A DNA stretch of 64,000 nt, taken from positions 1 through 64,000 of the forward strand of contig CAVTHW010000014.1 in NCBI GenBank assembly GCA_963734625.1, written 5' to 3'. Positions 1-9,562 of this stretch are shown here, piece after piece. The notes under the pieces were generated by a model. That model saw only the letters and a program-made list of their open reading frames with translations, did no database searches and was not told the DNA's origin. Source of the DNA: CAVTHW01 sp963734625. Its GTDB lineage: Bacteria > Acidobacteriota > Terriglobia > Bryobacterales > Bryobacteraceae. The translations under genes were made by a program, and so were the position numbers. The stretch's first letter is position 1. The number at the start of each line of letters is the position of its first letter.

Positions 1-1
1 C

Positions 2-990
2 AACGGCAACATGATCCTGTTCGCCCACGGGTACATCCCGCAGGGAGCGCCGCCCGAAGCATGGCTCAGCCAGCTTGCTTTGCCGGATGGCACCAGCCTC
101 CCCGCTCTCCTGACGCCAGGGTTTCGGCTTCGCCGCCTCCAGTTTCTCCAAGAACGGTTTGGCGATCGTTGAGGGTATTCAGGATACAAAAACGCTAATC
201 AACGTCATCCAGACGCTCGGCATCCCCGTGCAAAAGTATTTTGTCACCGGCGCGTCGGAAGGTGGCCTCATCGCCACCAAGTCCGTGGAAGATGACCCCA
301 CCTACAGCGGCGGAGTTGCCGTTTGCGGCCCCATAGGAAGCTTCAAACAGGAGCTGCACTACCTGGGTGACGTCCGCGTTCTGTTCGACGGCTTCTTCCC
401 GGGCATTTTAACCACCGGCGCTCCCGGTGAAAGCGCCATCAACATCCCGCCAGAGCTGATCATAAATTGGACAGCGGTGTACGAACCGGCCGTGCGCAAA
501 GCGGTGACCTCGAATTTCCTTGCTACGCTGCAACTGATCAATACGGCCAAGATTCCGGTCGGGCTGAATTTCAGCAACGCCGCCGATGCCATCGTGAGTG
601 CGCTCTGGTACAACGTCTTCGCGACCAACGACGCCAAAATCACTTTGGGGGCAATCCGTACGACAACATCGGCACTGTTTATCGCGGTTCCTTGAGGGAT
701 GCGCGTCTCAACGCCCTGATCGCACGCTTTGCCGCGGACTCCCTTGCGTCGATCAAGCTGCTTGATTATGAGACCAGCGGCGGTCTGCGCGATCCGCTGG
801 TGACGCTGCACACTCTTGTCGATCCAGTGGCCCCCTTCTGGCATGAGACGCTTACAGCGCCAAGGCGCGGAGCACCGGCAGTTCCTCGGAACTCGTGCAG
901 ATTCCAGCGCTTCAGTTCGGTCATTGCAACGTGACTGGTTCTCAAGCAAGAATGGCTCTGCTGATCATGCTGCTAAAGGCGGGGATTTGA
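2..990 (+). pseudogene. Decayed alpha/beta-hydrolase (5' end outside window)
   Basis: Three reading frames in succession encode one alpha/beta-hydrolase-like protein. It opens with an oxyanion-type FAHGY segment, carries a GASEGG nucleophile elbow (Ser in G-x-S-x-G), and has a late HTLVDPVAPFWHE segment that would supply Asp and His. The frame changes near 118, near 648 and near 852, and the last frame runs to a TGA at 988-990. At least three indels in a gene of about 330 codons mean no functional product is expected. The family resembles secreted peptidase/esterase-type hydrolases, and the substrate is unknown. The start lies upstream of the window. Confidence 0.75.
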
Positions 991-1329
991 TCCGCATCTA
1001 TTCGACACGCCCGCGGCCCTGGTGGTGGGTAGGTGAAGACTATGGGCGTTATCGTCACCTATCCGGATCTATGGGGCCGAACAGTCATGCCAAGCGGGCA
1101 TGTCGTGCCAGTCCCAAAAAGACGCGATCGCTGGAAAGAAAAGGGGCTGTCGTTGAATCGTCCGATCACGGCAGGCGCGCTGTCTTCCACAGCGCGTCCT
1201 CGTCTGACAGGAAACCGCCCGCCCCTCATCTGCGGCTCAGTTTCGACCGTTGATAAGTCGATACTTACGTGACCCGGGACCGGAGGGAGCGGCCATAGCC
1301 GCCATCTCTAAATGGCTCGAGCTGGCGTC
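991..1329. other. Gap without recognisable gene
   Basis: The interval holds overlapping open frames on both strands with no family resemblance and no ribosome-binding site. It lies between two decayed genes and is probably decay sequence. Confidence 0.4.
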
Positions 1330-1448
1330 TGCGTACCGCGCTGATTTCCTTGGGGTCAGCCTCACGACCTTCAAGAGGTACACTTCAACGGACCCGTACT
1401 TCTCGTCGAACATCTTCAGAGTGGCTTCCATTTGGCGGGCATCGACGC
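1330..1448 (-). pseudogene. Remnant of tyrosine-protein phosphatase C-terminus
   Basis: The minus-strand frame reads through an MFDEKYGSVEVYLL segment followed by a short LTP motif. This resembles the C-terminal helix region of bacterial Y_phosphatase3-type (SIW14-like) tyrosine phosphatases, which end with a YGSVEAYL...GLT pattern. The HCxxxxxR catalytic part is absent. The fragment begins exactly where the SpoIIE-type gene ends, so it is probably debris from an older gene. Only about 40 residues support the call. Confidence 0.45.
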
Positions 1449-3086
1449 TTAGAAACCGCCGCTGGCCTTCAAGGTCGTGGGGCCGAGCTTGCAGACAAGG
1501 GCGGTGATGTCATCGCGCTGGCGCTCTTCACCGGTGAAAGTACGTACCGCTTCCGCCAGTCCCTCGACCAGTTCGCACGCGCTCGACTGCCGGCTCGACC
1601 TCACTGTGTCGAGGGCACGTTCGGCCCCGAATTCCCGCCCGTCCGCGTTCTCTGCTTCGGTGACCCCATCCGTGAAGAGCACAATCGTGTCGCCGTCCCC
1701 ATATGCAATCGGGCCGCACGTGGCGTACTCGGCATCGGCCAGCAGACCCAACGGTGGACCGGTGCTTCCCATGATCAGTTCGACCTCGCCGGCGCCACCC
1801 AGAAGATAGCCGGGCAGGTGTCCGGCGCCTGCATACTCGATCGAGCGCGTCCGCGGGTCGACCTGGATCAGCATGAGAGTCACAAACCGCCCCTGATGGA
1901 GGTCGGCGGTCAGCGCCCCGTTCAGGGTCTTCAGAAGCGAGCCCGCGTCGGCTTCCGACCTCGTGAAGGCGCGGACATAGGCTCGAGTGGCGGCCATGAC
2001 CAGGGCGGAGCCTACCCCGTGCCCGCTGACATCGCCGATGGCAACGGTCACACGACCGTCTGGGTGTGCAATTGTGTCGAAGTAATCGCCGCCAGTAAGA
2101 TCGGAAGGACAGGTGATGCCCGCCATGTCGCAACCCGCTGCTGAGTCTGCACCGCTGTAAAGGTGCTGCTGCACCTCGCTGGCGAGTTGCAGGTAGAACT
2201 CCTGTTCCCGTTGTTTCCTCTGCTCGGTGATGTCCTTCAACACGGACACGAAGTGGGTGACGCGACCAGCGTCATCCTTCATCGGACTGATGGTCTGTTC
2301 GCCCCAGTAAAGCTCCCCGGACTTCTTCCGATTGACAATCGTGCCGCGCCACGGCTCACCGGCATCCAACCTGGCCCAGAGCGCCTCATAGAACTGCTTG
2401 TCATGCTGACCGGATTGGAGCAGACTCGGCTTGCGGCCTAAGACCTCCTGAGCGGTATACCCGCTAGTCGCTTCAAAGGCCGGATTCACGTATTCGATCC
2501 GCGCCTGCCGATCGGTGATGACGACGGAGTCGGCAGTCTGTTCGACGGCCCGGCAGAGCCGCTCATAATGCCCGCGATACAGTTCCAAAGCTCCCAGTGC
2601 GGCCTGCCAGTCGGATGCGTTGTGCGTCGTCAGCGCGGCCGCCTGAGAGAGCCCGGGATCTTGATTGCGCAACGCCTTCTCCGCAGCTGTGACATCTCGA
2701 AACATCGCCACCGCGCCGCGCTTTGCGCCAGCCTGGTCCACCAGCGGTTTGCTGCTGACGCTGATCCAAACCCCTTCGGGCTGCCTTGGGTTCCGGACGA
2801 GCATCAGCTCGTGTTGGACCTCCTCCCCGGCCAAGGCCCGAACGAGCGGAAACTGCTCGGGGGGAAAGGGAGTCAACCTATCGGGCCGGTAGCACCCGTA
2901 AAGCGACGACCAGTCCTCAGGACCGACCGCGTACGAGCCCATGCCGAGGATCCGTTCCGCCTCCAGGTTGAAATAGACCATCCTACCCTTCTCGTCGCAC
3001 ACGGCGATCCCAGCGGCAACGCTATCGAGCACCGACCACAGAATCTGGACATCCGGGAGGAATGACTTGCCAGGCGCGGGGGTCAT
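1449..3086 (-). CDS. PAS-PAS-SpoIIE (PP2C-type) serine phosphatase
   Basis: The protein has about 545 residues and is probably cytoplasmic. An N-terminal PAS domain (about 10-130) and a second PAS/PAC (about 180-305, ending KDITEQRK) precede a SpoIIE/PP2C phosphatase domain (about 330-535). The metal-binding motifs are present: GGDYFD, IGDVSGHG, LFTDGVTEA and a terminal QRDDITALV. Such proteins dephosphorylate anti-sigma antagonists or act in stress signalling after PAS sensing. I chose the ATG at 3086 because AAAGG lies 6 bases upstream; an in-frame start at 3200 has no such site. A TATACT box at 3241-3246 fits as its promoter. No anti-sigma partner is adjacent, so the target is unknown. Confidence 0.88.
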   Translation of the reverse strand: MTPAPGKSFLPDVQILWSVLDSVAAGIAVCDEKGRMVYFNLEAERILGMGSYAVGPEDWSSLYGCYRPDRLTPFPPEQFPLVRALAGEEVQHELMLVRNPRQPEGVWISVSSKPLVDQAGAKRGAVAMFRDVTAAEKALRNQDPGLSQAAALTTHNASDWQAALGALELYRGHYERLCRAVEQTADSVVITDRQARIEYVNPAFEATSGYTAQEVLGRKPSLLQSGQHDKQFYEALWARLDAGEPWRGTIVNRKKSGELYWGEQTISPMKDDAGRVTHFVSVLKDITEQRKQREQEFYLQLASEVQQHLYSGADSAAGCDMAGITCPSDLTGGDYFDTIAHPDGRVTVAIGDVSGHGVGSALVMAATRAYVRAFTRSEADAGSLLKTLNGALTADLHQGRFVTLMLIQVDPRTRSIEYAGAGHLPGYLLGGAGEVELIMGSTGPPLGLLADAEYATCGPIAYGDGDTIVLFTDGVTEAENADGREFGAERALDTVRSSRQSSACELVEGLAEAVRTFTGEERQRDDITALVCKLGPTTLKASGGF

Positions 3087-3240
3087 CGGGAACCTTTCTT
3101 CAATCGACTGTGCTCGGAATCCATGCGGTGATCCAACCGCCAGCTGCCCTTTGACCCACCCAGACCTAGTTTGCAGGGCCCAATTATCGGCTTGAGGCAA
3201 TCATCCGCAACTTGCGCTTTTTGGAACCTCTGTTCTGATC

Positions 3241-3246
3241 AGTATA
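3241..3246 (-). promoter_or_regulatory. TATACT -10 element for the SpoIIE-type gene
   Basis: On the minus strand the sequence reads GGTATACTGATC, about 150 bases before the chosen start. The same GTATACT box recurs upstream of several other genes here (20706, 23650, 46173, 49430, 61020, 62615). No good -35 is visible. Confidence 0.45.
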
Positions 3247-3427
3247 CCCCCAGCCGCCTTCCTTAGCCCCTACGAGGCTCAACTTCCGAGCGGAGTTTAC
3301 TTAGGTTCACCTTCTTTCATTCTGGCGCCGTAGCCGCCCCCTTAAGGCGCAGTTCTCAAGTTGTGAGAATACACAATAGTGGGAAATCCCGCCTTCTCAG
3401 CACATTCCGCAGACACCTCGCCGGCCC

Positions 3428-3727
3428 TCACCTCGTGGTAGCCTGGATTCGCGAAGAGCTCCAGGGCTCCTCGTCATGCCCCAGGTGATTACCAGCCCGG
3501 CGTTGCTCCCGAGCCGCGTCCAACTTGCGGCCTCGCTCAGGGTGAATTCCCTGCTGGCGACCAGCGAGCAAGTCATTCGGCGTGATGTGGCCGATGGCAC
3601 TGTTCAGGCGGACTTTGTTGTGATTCTCGACTCAACTCTCCATCAGACGCCTGGCATCTTCAGGCGATATCGGCCTTCCCGGCCGTACGCACTCCCCTTT
3701 GAGCGACTTGTGCCAACGTTTGATCTC
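3428..3727 (-). pseudogene. IS3-type transposase remnant (C-terminal integrase part)
   Basis: The frame contains RWHKSLKGECVRPG, then ARRLMES, an in-frame TGA, then NKVRLNSAIGHITP and DLLAGRQQ. This is the end of an IS3-family rve/DDE transposase: the catalytic-Glu region onward, the VRLNSAIG box and the arginine-rich tail. The TGA and the missing N-terminal two thirds make it a dead fragment. Confidence 0.75.
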
Positions 3728-3763
3728 CCATTCTGTTGAGGGTGCCGGCTCCACAACGGCCGT

Positions 3764-3935
3764 CAATTGTACAGCAGCGAGGGGCGAATCGAGCTACCGA
3801 GAGCAGATAACCTCAGTAATGTCAAGGTCTTGCTCTCGCTCAGGCGGCAATAGTGCCTGTTAGGCGGCTTTGCTTCACCGACCGGGCGTTTTCCGCCCAG
3901 AAGCGGTTGAATCAACCGGCGTTGAGTCCGCTCTC
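3764..3935. repeat. Diverged intergenic duplicate, copy A
   Basis: This block aligns with 6222-6395 in the same orientation. Both begin CAATTGTACAGCA and both later contain a GCCTG..AGGCGGCTT..GCTTCA stretch and a GCG(A/G)(C/T)TGAATCAA stretch. The two copies flank the histidine kinase gene. On the minus strand both start regions read TACAATTG, a possible -10. Confidence 0.6.
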
Positions 3936-3992
3936 GTAGGTCTCCAGCGTGGAGAGCAGCAAGTGCATTGGGGAAGCCTGTGGGCGCTTTCG

Positions 3993-6152
3993 TCAGCTAT
4001 CCGGCTCCAAGGGCCTGGATCGAAGAGGACTGCCCTGCCCATCCTGACGAGTCTTCCGTTTAGGCGACGGACCCTCCTTGGATGTGGCGCCCGTAGTACG
4101 AGCCCACTCGCCGAGAACAGCCAACATCTGCTTGTAGTCAAGGGGCTTCACGAAATAATGGTCGAATTCGCCGCGCGGCCGTCCCACCTCTACTTCTCGC
4201 TTGAAGCCCGACATTGCGACAAATAGTGCGTTCTGCAGTCCTCGCTTCTGTCTCAGCTTGGCCGCCAGCTCATAGCCGTCGATGCCTGGTAGTCCGATGT
4301 CGAGAACGATGGCTTCGGGGTCGAGACGGGCGACGCCGGCCAAGGCCGACGGAGCATCAGCGAACAGATTCACCGTGTGCCCGGCCTGTTCCAGGGCGAT
4401 CGCCAGGCTCTGGGCGACGTCAGGATTGTCTTCCACGATCATGATGGATAGGGAGCGACGCTCTCCCGAGGCCGGCGCCAACTTTCCTGCCGAAGTCCTC
4501 GCCCGGGCAGACCGCGTCTCTCCCAACGGCAATCGCACCACGAACTCGCTGCCCGTGCCGAGGCCGCCGCTCTCCACCGTGATGGTGCCGCCATGCAGTT
4601 CCGTTAATTGCTTCACCAGAGCGAGACCGATGCCAAGTCCCGCTTGTGCGCCCTTGCCTGGCCTCTGCACGCGAGCGAAAGGCTCGAAGATGACTTTCTG
4701 CATCTCCGGCGATACACCCCAGCCATTGTCCTTGCACCGGATGACAACCTCAGAAGCCTCCCTGGTGCCTGAAAGCTCGATCCTGCCCCCGCGGTCCGTG
4801 TACTTCGAAGCGTTATCCAGAAGGTTCACTACGATCTGTTCCAGCCGGACGCTGTCCGCCATGAACACAATGCGCCCTGAGGGCAGCCCCACCACCAGCT
4901 CCTGCCCACGCCCTGCAATGGACGAGCGGGCGGCGACTGCCGCCTTCTGCAAAAACTTAGAAAGGTTGATGCGTTCTTTCTCCAGATTGATCTGACCGTT
5001 GGTGATACGGGCGAGGTCGAGGAGATCGTCCACCAGCCGCTGCAACACCGTAACTTGCCGGCCCACCATCTCATCCAGGGCCGCGCGACGCTCCGCTGCC
5101 ACGCCGCCAGTAATCAATTGCACGGCGGTGGAGATGGTGGCTAGGGGATTCCGCAGTTCGTGACCGAGCAGGGCCAAGAATTCGTCCTTGAGCCGGGCCT
5201 GCCGAGCACGTTCCTCTTCGGCGAGCTTTCGTTCCGTGACATCCTGGGCCGCCCCAAGGGCACCGAGTAGCTCACCATCCTCGTCAAACTGCATCTCCAC
5301 ACGCTGCAAGAGCCACCGTACGGCCCCCTCAACAATCACCCGGTGCTCGAAGTCACGGTGCTCGCCGCAAAGCGCCGATTGCCACCACCGATCCACAAGA
5401 TCCCGATCGTCAGGGTGAATCGTGCCGATCACGGCCTCAAGCTTCACTGAGGCCTCTCTGGGAAACCCGAGCAGCCGCTTCATCTCGTCGGACATCTCCA
5501 GCCTGCGGCTCAGGCGGGCGAACCGCCAGCTACCGACATGGGCCACTGCCTGGGCTTGGTCCAGATCTTGGCGGCTGCGGCGTAAGGCTTCCTCGGTCTG
5601 CCGGAGTTCTGTGATATCGAGGAGTGCGGCAACGGCCCCAAACGGCCGTCCGCTGTCGTCCAGCAATGGCACTGCATTCCCGAACAGATGCCGGCGCGTG
5701 CCATCCTTGAGCAATAGTTCGTCCACTGTGCCCAGTACCGGCTGTCCCGTCCGGGCGGCCTTTTGCATCGGCAATTCCTGAGGCGACACCGGTCGGTCGC
5801 CGACCATCGACTGGAAGCTCGGCCGCTGGGGACTCCGCGCAGACTGCGATAGGTTGCTTCCTGGTGGCATGCCCAGCAGACTGTAGGCCAAGCGATTGCC
5901 TCTCATCTCGAGACAATCGGCGTCGGTAGAGATGAATATTGCTGCGGGCATCGCATCCAGGAGCGCCTGCAATTCGGCGTGATTAAACCGGTTCGCCCTT
6001 CCATCCGGTTGGACGAGCTCAGGCTCGGTCGCCGGCGATTGCGCCCGCGCCCGATTGAGTGCTGCTAGAGCTAATTCGAGTTCGGCAATCCGAGCCCGCA
6101 AACGCGCCGTCTCGGATTCAGCTTCGGATTGGGCTGCCTCCGTGTCACTCAT
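3993..6152 (-). CDS. PAS-PAS hybrid histidine kinase with C-terminal receiver
   Basis: The protein has about 719 residues and no membrane segment. The order is a short coiled coil (about 10-45), a PAS (60-190), a second PAS/PAC (200-330, ending DVTERKLAEEE), HisKA with H-box GHELRNPL (about 345), HATPase_c with N-box NLLDNASKY and G-boxes, and a receiver domain (about 575-690) with phospho-acceptor Asp in VLDIGLPG and Lys in VKPLD. It should autophosphorylate on His and pass phosphate to its own Asp. The ATG at 6152 has AAGGTG upstream and is preferred over a TTG at 6194. No cognate output regulator is adjacent. Diverged duplicates of the upstream sequence flank the gene. Confidence 0.9.
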   Translation of the reverse strand: MSDTEAAQSEAESETARLRARIAELELALAALNRARAQSPATEPELVQPDGRANRFNHAELQALLDAMPAAIFISTDADCLEMRGNRLAYSLLGMPPGSNLSQSARSPQRPSFQSMVGDRPVSPQELPMQKAARTGQPVLGTVDELLLKDGTRRHLFGNAVPLLDDSGRPFGAVAALLDITELRQTEEALRRSRQDLDQAQAVAHVGSWRFARLSRRLEMSDEMKRLLGFPREASVKLEAVIGTIHPDDRDLVDRWWQSALCGEHRDFEHRVIVEGAVRWLLQRVEMQFDEDGELLGALGAAQDVTERKLAEEERARQARLKDEFLALLGHELRNPLATISTAVQLITGGVAAERRAALDEMVGRQVTVLQRLVDDLLDLARITNGQINLEKERINLSKFLQKAAVAARSSIAGRGQELVVGLPSGRIVFMADSVRLEQIVVNLLDNASKYTDRGGRIELSGTREASEVVIRCKDNGWGVSPEMQKVIFEPFARVQRPGKGAQAGLGIGLALVKQLTELHGGTITVESGGLGTGSEFVVRLPLGETRSARARTSAGKLAPASGERRSLSIMIVEDNPDVAQSLAIALEQAGHTVNLFADAPSALAGVARLDPEAIVLDIGLPGIDGYELAAKLRQKRGLQNALFVAMSGFKREVEVGRPRGEFDHYFVKPLDYKQMLAVLGEWARTTGATSKEGPSPKRKTRQDGQGSPLRSRPLEPDS

Positions 6153-6221
6153 CTGTGCACCTTGTCCAGTATCGCTGCTCTCTGGGCCGGACAATCAGAC
6201 CCCTTAATCCGCTTTGTCGAC

Positions 6222-6395
6222 CAATTGTACAGCAACGACGAGTAAACTGAGCCTTCAAAATGAGATAACTGCTTTCCGGTCAGCAGATTGTCCTCAGTAC
6301 GTGCCTGCCTAGTCGGCTTGGCTTCAACGATCGACCGTTCTTAGCCTGGAAGCGACTGAATCAATGGGTGTTATCAGCACATCCTCACGTACGCG
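6222..6395. repeat. Diverged intergenic duplicate, copy B (kinase promoter region)
   Basis: This is the counterpart of 3764-3935. It lies directly upstream of the kinase start, and its minus strand carries TACAAT at 6224-6229, the likely -10 for the kinase gene. Confidence 0.6.
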
Positions 6396-6449
6396 GAGCG
6401 GAGTGGGCTTCTGTCCATGTTCGCCGCGTTGAGCGAGAGCGGTCGAGGC

Positions 6450-6674
6450 TCACGCATCGATCAACTCCGCCAGTGGTCTTCCCGACGTGACCGCCAGTTC
6501 GTCGGCGACGAACTGCGCGTATCCCGCCGGATCGTTCTTGTCGCTCGAAGGGGCATAGATCGCGAACATCTCCCGGAGGCTCGGGGATTTCCCTTCCGTG
6601 AATCGCCCGTTGATGTAGAACCCGTTGAGCTTCTTCAGCACGCGCCAGCCCTCAGCCAGGACTTTCTCGCTCAT
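6450..6674 (-). CDS. Small protein or fragment with muramidase-tail-like motif
   Basis: The frame encodes 74 residues with an REMFAIYAP-type segment followed by NDPAGYAQFV. This resembles the IYAPPSEND..Y..FV motif near the end of some phage-type lysozyme/muramidase proteins. No catalytic region is present and no ribosome-binding site precedes the ATG, so it may be the 3' remnant of a larger gene whose upstream part was replaced by other debris. Confidence 0.35.
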   Translation of the reverse strand: MSEKVLAEGWRVLKKLNGFYINGRFTEGKSPSLREMFAIYAPSSDKNDPAGYAQFVADELAVTSGRPLAELIDA

Positions 6675-6732
6675 TCGGTCGTTGCTGAGCGTGAGATCGC
6701 TGGCTAGTGGGTGATTTCGATTCCTGCGCAGT

Positions 6733-6789
6733 CTTCGGCTTCCACTCCCGCGCCCGGCGCTGAGCCTCGGCGAGCTGTTGGGCAGTCAT
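6733..6789 (-). pseudogene. Sel1-repeat protein C-terminal remnant
   Basis: A 19-residue stretch containing EAQRRAREWKPK matches the C-terminal pattern EVERRAREWKP of the intact Sel1 protein encoded at 18580-19308. Nothing else of the gene remains. It lies beside the first DUF3592 copy, just as the intact Sel1 gene lies near the second. Confidence 0.5.
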
Positions 6790-6816
6790 CTTGAAGCGAG
6801 CAAGTCCATCACGCCT

Positions 6817-6864
6817 CGGGGGACACCCAAAAGCGGCCATTGAGGGACACCTCAAAACCGGCCA
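6817..6864. repeat. Two 23-bp tandem repeats, IS21-end-like
   Basis: 6817-6839 and 6842-6864 share the pattern GGGACACC..AAAA.CGGCCA with a 25-bp period. Multiple short direct repeats containing GGGACA and CGGCC are typical of IS21-family termini. No istA or istB is nearby, so this may be an excision or deletion scar. Confidence 0.4.
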
Positions 6865-6916
6865 TAGGAGCTGACTCAGGACGTTGACCACGACGGGGGG
6901 CTACCCTCCGTCGAGA

Positions 6917-7540
6917 TCCAACGGAGGCGGTTTGGTTGTAGAATCGACGGTGGCCAGACGGAAATTCAGTGCAGATTTCAATTTAGGCTGTAGACTGGAT
7001 CGTAAGGCGCATGGTTGACTTGCGCAGAACGGCAGCATCGGGATGTTCGAGATCTCTCTCACCCGTCTGATCGTAAGACGCGTGGTGGACTGGCGAAGGA
7101 ACGCCATCGCGAAGACTTGGCCAATGACTCAGGCAACCGTGGAATCGGGAGCTGTCAGGACTGATGACGCCCCCCTCTACCGTGCTGAAATCGCCTACTC
7201 CTACTCCGTGGCAAACAACTTCTACTCCGGTTTTCACGAGCGGGTCTTCGTCAAGAAAGAGGCCGCACGGCGTTTCATCGACGTATTCAAGGGAAAGGCC
7301 GTTGTAGTCAACTACAATCCGCAAGAGCCTGGGATCTCGACGCTGACGAACGCGGCGCTCCGTGGCGCGGTCTCAGACACATCGATCCTTCGTTGGCGTT
7401 AATGGCGCTGGGCGTCTTCTGCCCCCATCTCCACCAAAGAACATCCGCGGCGTTCTATTGGTGAGGCGAAGGAGACCCTAGATGCACGGATGACCGGGCG
7501 GCTAATTGGCGCGATGCCGCGGTGCAGGGCGATGCACGGC
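6917..7540 (+). repeat. Inverted duplication, copy 1 (contains DUF3592 gene)
   Basis: This block is repeated in reverse complement at about 17098-17717 with very high identity through the gene and lower identity at the outer ends. It starts with a copy of the dispersed promoter-like repeat (TAGAAT at 6939-6944) and ends near a GCGGTGCAGGGCG stretch shared by both copies. Confidence 0.85.
7043..7402 (+). CDS. DUF3592-like protein (copy 1)
   Basis: The protein has 119 residues. A leading basic stretch is followed by a TWPMTQATVES strand, a YRAEIAYSYSV strand pair, a Y-S-G motif and VVVNYNPQEPG. This is the layout of DUF3592 proteins, although the usual flanking membrane segments are missing. 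The function of the family is unknown. The same protein, with identical sequence, is encoded at 17238-17597 on the other strand; the two genes differ at seven codons, all synonymous. The upstream region carries the dispersed promoter-like repeat. The start is uncertain because no Shine-Dalgarno sequence is seen. Confidence 0.7.
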   Translation: MFEISLTRLIVRRVVDWRRNAIAKTWPMTQATVESGAVRTDDAPLYRAEIAYSYSVANNFYSGFHERVFVKKEAARRFIDVFKGKAVVVNYNPQEPGISTLTNAALRGAVSDTSILRWR

Positions 7541-7580
7541 GGTATTGACTAGGGTCGCCCAGTGCGGATAGGACAAGAAG

Positions 7581-7633
7581 ATGGCTTCAATGGAGACCGT
7601 TTGGATGTATGATTGATGGCGGCCAGGAGGAGG
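7581..7633 (+). promoter_or_regulatory. Dispersed promoter/SD repeat before 7639 gene
   Basis: This member reads GGAGACCGTTTGGATG, then TATGAT (7608-7613), then GATGGCGGCCAGGAGG. The hexamer is a plausible -10, and AGGAGGAGG ends 5 bases before the GTG at 7639. Related copies lie at 6917, 17696, 18401, 21355, 22265, 23044, 24668, 26983 and 52809. Confidence 0.6.
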
Positions 7634-7638
7634 TCGCG

Positions 7639-8091
7639 GTGCAACCTAACGCAGAGCTGAATCCGTATGAGGTGGCAGGCGTGTTCGGGTTGGGGGGACT
7701 GCTGGGCATCGTGATGCTCTCAGTGAGCGGGGGTGTTGGTGCGGCGCTGTTTCTATTTGGCGCGTTGGCTGGCGGCGCCGCCCTTCGTGCAGGGTTCCTC
7801 TCGACGGCGGGGTTCGGTGTGACTGTCTCCCTGGGTGCACTTGCATCGATCCGTAGCATTGTGGAGTTTCAGTATAGAAGCCCGGCGACCGCTCTAGCCT
7901 CTGCCGCCCGGGTCGCCTTTCCGTGGGCTATCTCATTCGGCGTAGTTGCGGTCATTGCCCTTCTCCCCCTGGTGAGATTCGGTGTCAGGTCTTATCTGAC
8001 GGCTGTTCTCGGCTTTTCGGCGGGAGGCGCCGCGGCGGGGCTAGCCTTCACCGCTCTCCAGTTCGCAACAAATAAGGAAATCTTGGTTTAG
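7639..8091 (+). CDS. Multi-pass membrane protein, unknown function
   Basis: About 150 residues with four hydrophobic segments rich in Gly, Ala and Val (about 12-35, 38-70, 88-112 and 118-140). I chose the GTG at 7639 because AGGAGGAGG lies 5 bases upstream; an in-frame ATG at 7609 lies inside the promoter repeat itself. No family was recognised. It is a single-gene unit behind a copy of the dispersed repeat, next to an insertion sequence. Confidence 0.6.
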   Translation: MQPNAELNPYEVAGVFGLGGLLGIVMLSVSGGVGAALFLFGALAGGAALRAGFLSTAGFGVTVSLGALASIRSIVEFQYRSPATALASAARVAFPWAISFGVVAVIALLPLVRFGVRSYLTAVLGFSAGGAAAGLAFTALQFATNKEILV

Positions 8092-8129
8092 TCGGCAGGT
8101 GCATAGCTTGCTGGTCGGAGGCTAGCCGG

Positions 8130-9525
8130 TGGGGCTGTGAGTAGCCAGAATCGAATCCGCAGCGCGGAGCGACGTTACGTAACGGTGAATTGGCGACAAG
8201 TGGGGTTCCGCGGCAACGGAGCGGACAGACGGCCGTCACGGATTTCCGCAGACACCCACGGAAACGATTCGGACTGATGCCGGCCACAGTGTCCTTGGGG
8301 TCGCCTTCCTCGGCCAGGACTGCAGCCCGGTGCACGTCGTCGGTGATTCCGACCATGGCTACCACGGATAGAAAAATGGTTGCAGAGAGGTTCTACGCCG
8401 CTTCGCGCCAGGAATACCGATGATGGAGACCACCCAGGCGCGCGCTGGAAATCACGGACCGAGTTCGGTGACGGCTTGTGCTCGACCGGGCGGCGATTCG
8501 GCGTATCCTTTTCCAGGGAGTCGTGGATGCGGTCCTGGTGGTAGTAGCTCACGTAATCTCGGATCAGCCGGCGAAGATGTTGTTCGTTCAGCGCGATGAT
8601 ATGGTCGAGCATCTCGCGGCGGCAACTTCCGACCCAGCGTTCCGAGATTCCGTTTTGCCAGGGCGCCTGGACGCTCGTCCGCTTCGGCGTCAGACCCGTG
8701 GATTGCAGGAACGTGATGACCGTGGAATCGAACTTCGTGTCGCGGTCCAGGATGACATAACGATATGGACCCGCCTCGGGAAACGTCTCCCGCAACTGTT
8801 GGACGACCCACTCCGCAGTCGGGTGTCGAGTCACGTTGAAGTGCAGAATCCTGCGCCGCCCATGCTCGATGACGAAGAAGCAGTAGAGCAGCTTGAAGGT
8901 CAACGTTGGCACGGTGAAGAAGTCGAAGGCAACGATCACCTCGCGGTGATTCTGGAGGAAAGCCAGCCAGCGCCTGCCGGGATCACCGCGGCGCCGCACA
9001 CGTCGCAGGTACCGCGCCACGGTTCGTTCGGAAACCTCGAAGCCGAGCTTCTGAAGTTCTCCGTGGATCTTGGGGGCTCCCCAGTCCGGGTTCTCTTCCG
9101 CCAGGCGTCGGATCAGAACACGAATCTCGCCGGTGATCTTCGGTCGGCCGCCGCGGGGCCGGGATCGCCACCTCCAATAGAGCCGAAACCCGGCGCGATG
9201 CCAGCCGACCACGGTCTCGGACTTCACGATGACGAGGACATCGGCCCACCGGGGCCACACGCGGCGCAGGGTCGTCCAGAACAGCCGGTCCAACTGATTC
9301 AACCGCGGGCGCGGCCGCTTCCGCTTGAGCACGGAGATCTGCTGCCGCAGGGCGAGGATCTCAATTGCATTGTCATGCCGACTGCGGAAAAAGACTCGGA
9401 GCGCGCCGAGGAGTGCAAGGGTGAATTCGACCATGAACACACGGTTGTAGCATGCCGTAACGTCGCCTCGGCCGGCCAAAGGCTTCGGACCGCACGCCGC
9501 TGATTCTAAACCGTCATGAGGTTTC
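8130..9525 (-). mobile_element. Insertion sequence copy 1 (rve-type transposase)
   Basis: The segment aligns with about 14600-16005 in the same orientation, covering the transposase, about 260 bp beyond its stop and about 80 bp before its start. Terminal inverted repeats were not resolved by eye. It bounds one side of the LuxR/GGDEF-EAL/PilZ cluster. Confidence 0.7.
8393..9434 (-). pseudogene. Integrase-core (DDE) transposase, 3' frameshift
   Basis: The gene begins MVEFTLALLGALRVF. It has an HTH region, then catalytic motifs VAFDFFTV (Asp), ILDRDTKF (Asp) and GISERW with the following Glu of a DDE core, close to IS3/IS481-like rve proteins. Compared with copy 2, one extra base near 8457 shifts the last 20 or so codons, so the frame misses the normal GLHHRYSWREAA end at 8393 and runs on to 8175. 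The span of 1042 bases is one more than a multiple of three. The catalytic core is intact, so activity is not excluded. Confidence 0.75.
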
Positions 9526-9562
9526 GCCTACACACAGGGGCTGAAGAAGCGGCTAGGCTGAG

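Noticed and set aside
9481..9562. Inverted repeat ends of insertion sequence copy 1
   Set aside because: Similarity between the copies fades gradually and no matched terminal inverted repeat could be fixed by eye.
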